A stretch of 8,117 nt of DNA from Patescibacteria group bacterium UBA2193. Its GTDB lineage: Bacteria; Patescibacteriota; Minisyncoccia; Moranbacterales; DUUL01. Shown piece by piece: positions 5,376 through 8,117 of this stretch (positions are counted from its first letter, which is position 1; every line of letters begins with the position of its first letter). The notes below the pieces were generated by a model. The model did not search any database. It was not told where the DNA came from and saw nothing but the letters and a program-made list of their open reading frames with translations. Made by a program: the position numbers and the translations under genes. The stretch is taken from the NCBI GenBank assembly GCA_002327335.1, contig DCVH01000071.1:1-8117 (forward strand), written 5' to 3'.

Positions 5376-5915
5376 ATGTCTACATTAAAAAGTAAGAATG
5401 TCGTGTTGCGTGTTGTAGAAAAAAAAGATATTCCGCTTCTGCTTCTGTGGTTCAACGATCCCGAAGTCATTCAATATCTTCAATTCTATCTTCCGCTTAT
5501 GGAGTTGCAAGAGGAGAAGTGGCTGGAGCAGAAAAGCTTTTCGGAAAATGATGTCGTTTTTCTCATCGAGGCGATTATGGAAGATGGAAGTCTAAAGCCG
5601 ATCGGAACTTGTGGTTTGCATGAAATTGAATGGAAAAATCGCAAGGCAACTGCTGGCATCGCGATCGGAGAGAAGGATTTCTGGAGCAAAGGTTATGGAA
5701 CCGAAGCTGCCAGACTTATTATCGAATATGCTTTTAATCAGCTGAATCTTCATCGGCTCGGAACCTCGGTCTATGATTTCAACGAGAGGAGTATCGGAAT
5801 GCAGAAAAAAGTTGGCTTTCAGGTTGAGGGCCGTCGTCGTCAAGCGATTTTCAAAAACGGTCGCTATGTCGATGAGATCGTGCTTGGCATTCTCAGAGAA
5901 GAATGGAAAAAATAA
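5376..5915 (+). CDS. GNAT family N-acetyltransferase, RimJ/RimL type
   Basis: Transfers an acetyl group from acetyl-CoA to an amine; the acceptor cannot be read from the sequence. The 179-residue length and layout fit Acetyltransf_3 (RimJ/RimL, with SpeG-like relatives): N-terminal 'VVLRVVEKKDIPLLLLWFNDPEV' (9-31), central strands 'PIGTCGLHEIEWKNRKATAGIAIG' (75-98), then the CoA-binding loop 'WSKGYGTEAARLIIEYAF' (103-120, R/QxxGxG/A site at about 105-110), and 'NLHRLGTSVYDFNERSIGMQKKVGF' (124-148). The gene is monocistronic: a strong Shine-Dalgarno before, a terminator after. Its arginine codons are mostly CGT/CGC (6 of 10), whereas neighbours prefer AGA/AGG/CGA, which suggests a different history. 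No promoter is obvious; 5211-5362 holds only the repeat. Confidence 0.92.
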   Translation: MSTLKSKNVVLRVVEKKDIPLLLLWFNDPEVIQYLQFYLPLMELQEEKWLEQKSFSENDVVFLIEAIMEDGSLKPIGTCGLHEIEWKNRKATAGIAIGEKDFWSKGYGTEAARLIIEYAFNQLNLHRLGTSVYDFNERSIGMQKKVGFQVEGRRRQAIFKNGRYVDEIVLGILREEWKK

Positions 5916-5950
5916 GCACCAATTTGAAATTGAGTTAAGATAAAAAAACA

Positions 5951-5976
5951 GGGAGTCAAAAAATCGACTCCCTTTT
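5951..5976 (+). terminator. Intrinsic terminator after the acetyltransferase
   Basis: GGGAGTC (5951-5957) pairs perfectly with GACTCCC (5966-5972) around an 8-base loop, followed by four Ts. The upstream A-run (5942-5948) could extend function in the opposite direction, but no gene on that strand needs it. Confidence 0.75.
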
Positions 5977-5993
5977 AATATTGATTTATTCTT

Positions 5994-6020
5994 TTGTAAA
6001 GTGTAGAATTGTGATATTAT
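5994..6020 (+). promoter_or_regulatory. Extended -10 promoter for the foldase operon
   Basis: TATTAT (6015-6020) is preceded by TGA (6012-6014), the TGn extension. TTGTAA (5994-5999) serves as a partial -35 with a short 15-base spacer. Transcription would start near 6027, about 22 bases before the GTG start at 6049. Confidence 0.5.
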
Positions 6021-6048
6021 GGATTTATTAAGATTTTAATTTTCAAAC

Positions 6049-7110
6049 GTGAATTGGTCAAAATTTAAAACAAAAATTTTTTGTGTAGTGGGGTTTATTG
6101 TCATTGTGGCGGTGCTTTTTTTGGTTGTGTCGTTGCCATTAGCTTTGTATGTCTATAATCCTTTGGAAAAAATAACAAAACCAATTTTTGAAATATTGCC
6201 ATACCCAGTCGCAGTTATTGACGGCAACCAGATAATCACAACAAAAACCTTAATTGCTGATGCGGAATCAGTCAGGCATTTCTATGAATCACAAGATTTT
6301 TCTTCTGCTGGCTTGCGAATTGATTTTTCCACGGAAGAGGGGAAAATGCGACTTAAAATAAAAGAAAAAGAAGTTCTGGACAAATTGATTGAAAATGCTG
6401 TTATTGAAAAAATTGCCAATGAGCGAGAAATTGTTGTTTCAGAAAAAGATATAAAAAATGAAATAGCTGGCTTGACCGATAAAAACGGAAGCCTTGAAAT
6501 TCTTGAGGGAAACTTGAAAAAACTTTACGGTTGGGACTTGGAACAATTTCGAGAAAAAGTCATCATCCCGCAAATTTATTTGAAAAAAACGATTGAATAT
6601 TATATTAAAAAAGAAGAAAATAAGGGAGATGAGTGGAATCGAATGCAAGAAGCGAAGAAAAAAATTACAGAAAACGGTTCAAATTTCTGTGAAATAGCTG
6701 GTTCATATTCTGATGGGGAGACGGCGGGCAGCTGTGGGGAGATTGGTTGGTTTCAGCGGCAATCTCTGGAGCCAGAAATTGCTTCCGTCGCCTTTGGGAT
6801 GAAAGTTGGCGAAGTTTCTAATGTAATCAAGAGTTCTCTTGGTTATCACATTATTTTACTTGACGAAACGAAGCAATCAGAAAAAGAAGGGTCAAAGATT
6901 AGTGAAGTTAAGTTGAAGCAAATTTTTATTAACAATGGAGGCTTTGTTAAATGGATAAGAGAAGAGAAGAAAAAGCATAAGATTTGGGTTCCGATGAAAG
7001 ATTATCGCTGGAATCAGGAAAGCGCTTCAATAAAATTCCAAAACAACCAGCTTGAAACAAAAGAGCAACAGTTGCGTATTAAGTCGGAGGGTGATCCAAT
7101 TTTTTATTAA
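6049..7110 (+). CDS. Membrane-anchored parvulin-type peptidyl-prolyl isomerase (PrsA/SurA-like foldase)
   Basis: A 353-residue foldase that should help exported proteins fold on the outer face of the membrane by proline cis-trans isomerisation and chaperone action. A signal-anchor helix spans about 10-36. A SurA_N-like helical chaperone domain follows (about 53-185): 'VAVIDGNQI', 'LDKLIENAVIEKIANEREIVVSEKDI'. The PpiC core is at about 197-273: 'FCEIAGSYSDG', 'GSCGEIGWFQRQSLEPEIASVAFGMKVGEVSNVI', 'GYHIILLDE'. The usual first strand ('V.A.HILV') is not before this core; a matching segment, 'EVKLKQIFIN' (286-295), comes after it, with Gln291 where the conserved His would be. The GTG start at 6049 is the only reasonable one before a stop at 6037-6039; there is no Shine-Dalgarno. 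It heads a likely operon with the ferredoxin 26 bases on. Confidence 0.9.
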   Translation: MNWSKFKTKIFCVVGFIVIVAVLFLVVSLPLALYVYNPLEKITKPIFEILPYPVAVIDGNQIITTKTLIADAESVRHFYESQDFSSAGLRIDFSTEEGKMRLKIKEKEVLDKLIENAVIEKIANEREIVVSEKDIKNEIAGLTDKNGSLEILEGNLKKLYGWDLEQFREKVIIPQIYLKKTIEYYIKKEENKGDEWNRMQEAKKKITENGSNFCEIAGSYSDGETAGSCGEIGWFQRQSLEPEIASVAFGMKVGEVSNVIKSSLGYHIILLDETKQSEKEGSKISEVKLKQIFINNGGFVKWIREEKKKHKIWVPMKDYRWNQESASIKFQNNQLETKEQQLRIKSEGDPIFY

Positions 7111-7136
7111 TTATAATTTAAAATAATAAAACAATA

Positions 7137-7325
7137 ATGAAAATCGAAATTAATCAGGATGTTTGTATTGGTTGTGGAATTTGTGAAAATTTTTGCAGTG
7201 AGTGTTTTGTGATGAACGCATCCGAAGGGAAAGCAGAAGTCGTGAAAGCAGAAGGTTGTGACAGCTGTAATGCCAAAGATGTGGAGGGGCGTTGTCCAGT
7301 AGGTGCAATTTCTGTCAGTGAATAG
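7137..7325 (+). CDS. Small ferredoxin, [4Fe-4S], with extra cysteines
   Basis: A 62-residue cytoplasmic electron carrier. 'CIGCGIC' gives ligands Cys10, Cys13 and Cys16, and 'CPVGAI' gives Cys53, together one [4Fe-4S] cluster as in single-cluster ferredoxins of this length. Four more cysteines form two CxxC pairs, Cys20/23 and Cys41/44. In related single-cluster ferredoxins a Cys near 20 and one near 41 make a disulfide; here the pairs might hold a second metal centre or be a degenerate second cluster, since Lys47 stands where its third Cys would be. The redox partner is unknown; no oxidoreductase is nearby. A TATAAT (7112-7117) lies upstream without a good -35, so own transcription is possible. 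No Shine-Dalgarno. Confidence 0.92.
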   Translation: MKIEINQDVCIGCGICENFCSECFVMNASEGKAEVVKAEGCDSCNAKDVEGRCPVGAISVSE

Positions 7326-7370
7326 TCGGGATGAATTTTCCTGATTCTTTCTGATAAACTTTAATCGTTA

Positions 7371-7814
7371 GTGTCTAAAAAAATGGATTGGGACAAATTT
7401 AACAGAGGAGTTTTTTTGGTGAATGTTTTGGGGATATTATATGATCCTAAAACAAAATTAATTTTAATTGGAAGAAGAGAAAAAGACCCCTATATTGAAA
7501 ATCTTACCTGGGGTTTTCCTGGCGGAAGGCCTTCTTATCAAGACGAAATAGAAGATTATTTGAGAAGCGAAATCAAAATAAAAACGGGGCTTGATATTAA
7601 GAATGAAAAAGTTATTTTCGCAAAAACCTATCCGGAAAACAGGGAGTTTATGTCGATTTATTATTATTGCGAAATAGCAGATGATTCTCAAGACAGTGTT
7701 GCAGGAGAAAAATTTGTAGAAATTAAATGGGTGAGTCCAAATGAGGTTGAAAAATATTTTACAACTTCTTTGCATCCAAAATTATTGGAATATTTGAATT
7801 CTTTGGGCGAGTAA
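7371..7814 (+). CDS. Nudix-fold protein with degenerate Nudix box
   Basis: A 147-residue protein with the whole Nudix fold in order: 'GVFLVNVLGILYDPKTKLILIGRREKDPYIENLTWGFPGG' (13-52), the box region 52-74, 'VIFAKTYPENREFMSIYYYCEIAD' (81-104), and 'EIKWVSPNEVEKYF' (117-130). Active members hydrolyse nucleoside diphosphates linked to another group. Against the consensus GX5EX7REUXEEXGU, Gly52, Glu67, Gly73 and Leu74 are kept, but the first Glu is Asp58, the Arg is Ser66, and the metal-binding Glu pair is Ile70-Lys71. Hydrolysis is therefore uncertain; it may bind nucleotide without cleaving it. Start: GTG 7371 (MSKKMDWD) is the longest; ATG 7383 is as likely, and neither has a Shine-Dalgarno. 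It follows the ferredoxin by 45 bases, with only a weak hairpin (7324-7346) between. Confidence 0.88.
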   Translation: MSKKMDWDKFNRGVFLVNVLGILYDPKTKLILIGRREKDPYIENLTWGFPGGRPSYQDEIEDYLRSEIKIKTGLDIKNEKVIFAKTYPENREFMSIYYYCEIADDSQDSVAGEKFVEIKWVSPNEVEKYFTTSLHPKLLEYLNSLGE

Positions 7815-7900
7815 TTTTGAAATAGTATTTTTCTACTGATTCCCAGGGGGATTGTTTTGTTTTGAAAATTATTTTATTTTTAATTTTAAAGATAATCCCA

Positions 7901-7943
7901 GTTAAATAATGGCTAAGAAGCCAATTTAACAGGACAACGAAAA
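7901..7943 (+). promoter_or_regulatory. Hairpin leader with Shine-Dalgarno, copy B
   Basis: GTTAAAT (7901-7907) pairs perfectly with ATTTAAC (7924-7930). After two bulged As, TGGCT (7910-7914) pairs with AGCCA (7919-7923) around the loop AAGA, making 12 pairs in all. AGGA (7931-7934) begins at the next base and lies 9 bases before the ATG at 7944. The plan and much of the sequence match the leader at 1568-1612. GATAAT (7891-7896) is a possible -10 that would start the message at the foot of the stem; no good -35 is seen. Confidence 0.65.
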
Positions 7944-8117
7944 ATGAACGAAGAAAAAAAACAAGAAAATAGAAAAATAATTGAACTGGCATTGATAACG
8001 AGTTTGATTGTCAGTGTTTTTATTGGTTCAGTTTTTGGTTTTTTGGCAGGGGGACTAGCGGAAAGAAATTTCAAGGAATCTCTTAATGGCATCGCTGGAA
8101 AACAATCAACAACAAAA
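7944..8117 (+). CDS. N-terminus of a membrane-anchored protein, possibly HtrA-like protease (partial)
   Basis: The first 58 residues of a gene running off the window. A charged start (MNEEKKQENRK) leads into one hydrophobic helix, about 13-37, ending in a glycine-rich 'GSVFGFLAGG' stretch, then a polar Ser/Thr/Lys-rich linker. This is a signal-anchor with an exterior domain still to come. The look of the N-terminus recalls trypsin-like HtrA/DegP proteases of Patescibacteria, which would suit the upstream foldase, but no catalytic motif is in view, so that part is a guess. The ATG at 7944 is supported by AGGA 9 bases upstream, directly after the hairpin. Confidence 0.75.
   Translation, partial: MNEEKKQENRKIIELALITSLIVSVFIGSVFGFLAGGLAERNFKESLNGIAGKQSTTK

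Noticed and set aside
7102..7131. A/T-only inverted repeat TTTTATTA / TAATAAAA after the foldase stop
   Set aside because: It has no G or C and a 14-base loop, so it is too weak for a terminator and expected by chance in such sequence.
7324..7346. Weak hairpin between the ferredoxin and Nudix genes as a terminator
   Set aside because: It contains two G-T pairs and the following sequence is only partly T-rich; the two genes may well be co-transcribed.
1..8117. tRNA, rRNA, CRISPR arrays, insertion sequences, integrase or toxin-antitoxin genes
   Set aside because: I looked for the cloverleaf signature, regularly spaced direct repeats, transposase motifs and paired small ORFs and found none.

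Overview
This is an A/T-rich stretch of bacterial chromosome carrying nine complete genes and the start of a tenth. All the genes I accept lie on the + strand. The best guess for the source is a member of the Candidate Phyla Radiation (Patescibacteria). The reasons are the short exported protein at 759-1205, whose 'ESYPRQC'-type and 'WWFDANL...NPACVV' segments I associate with that group, the scarcity of clear Shine-Dalgarno sites, and the mix of small envelope proteins with unlinked household genes. This is inference; there is no rRNA or marker gene here to settle it. All genes read through with TGA as a stop, so the standard code suffices. None of the nine complete genes actually ends in TGA (they use TAA or TAG).

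Layout. At 103-539 a single-gene unit for a VOC/glyoxalase-fold protein has a perfect 13-bp inverted repeat before its start and a terminator after it. At 595-1508 a good extended -10 promoter, a C-rich hairpin repeat and two closely spaced genes follow: the exported cysteine-rich protein and a DUF1294 membrane protein. At 1568-4930 a hairpin leader precedes a 606-residue membrane-anchored, multidomain exterior protein, and then comes guaB (IMP dehydrogenase) with a small palindrome touching its ATG. At 4949-5198 there is an orphan transcription unit of about 215 nt, with a consensus -35 promoter and a strong terminator, holding either a 46-codon ORF or a small RNA. At 5272-5976 a double-hairpin repeat precedes a RimJ/RimL-type acetyltransferase that has its own Shine-Dalgarno, different codon use and a terminator, so it may be acquired. 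At 5994-7814 an extended -10 promoter leads into a membrane-anchored parvulin-type foldase, a small ferredoxin and a Nudix-fold protein. At 7901 onward a second hairpin leader precedes the start of another membrane-anchored protein, possibly an HtrA-like protease, which is cut by the window edge.

The most interesting signal is that the leaders at 1568-1612 and 7901-7943 are the same RNA element. They share sequence, hairpin shape, base changes that preserve pairing, and a purine-rich Shine-Dalgarno immediately after the stem. Both stand before proteins with an N-terminal membrane anchor. With the long inverted repeat before the VOC gene and the palindrome before guaB, four of the ten genes have a hairpin right in front of the start codon. 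Together with the foldase and the putative protease, several genes concern proteins outside the cytoplasmic membrane; guaB, the ferredoxin and the Nudix protein are metabolic and not obviously linked.
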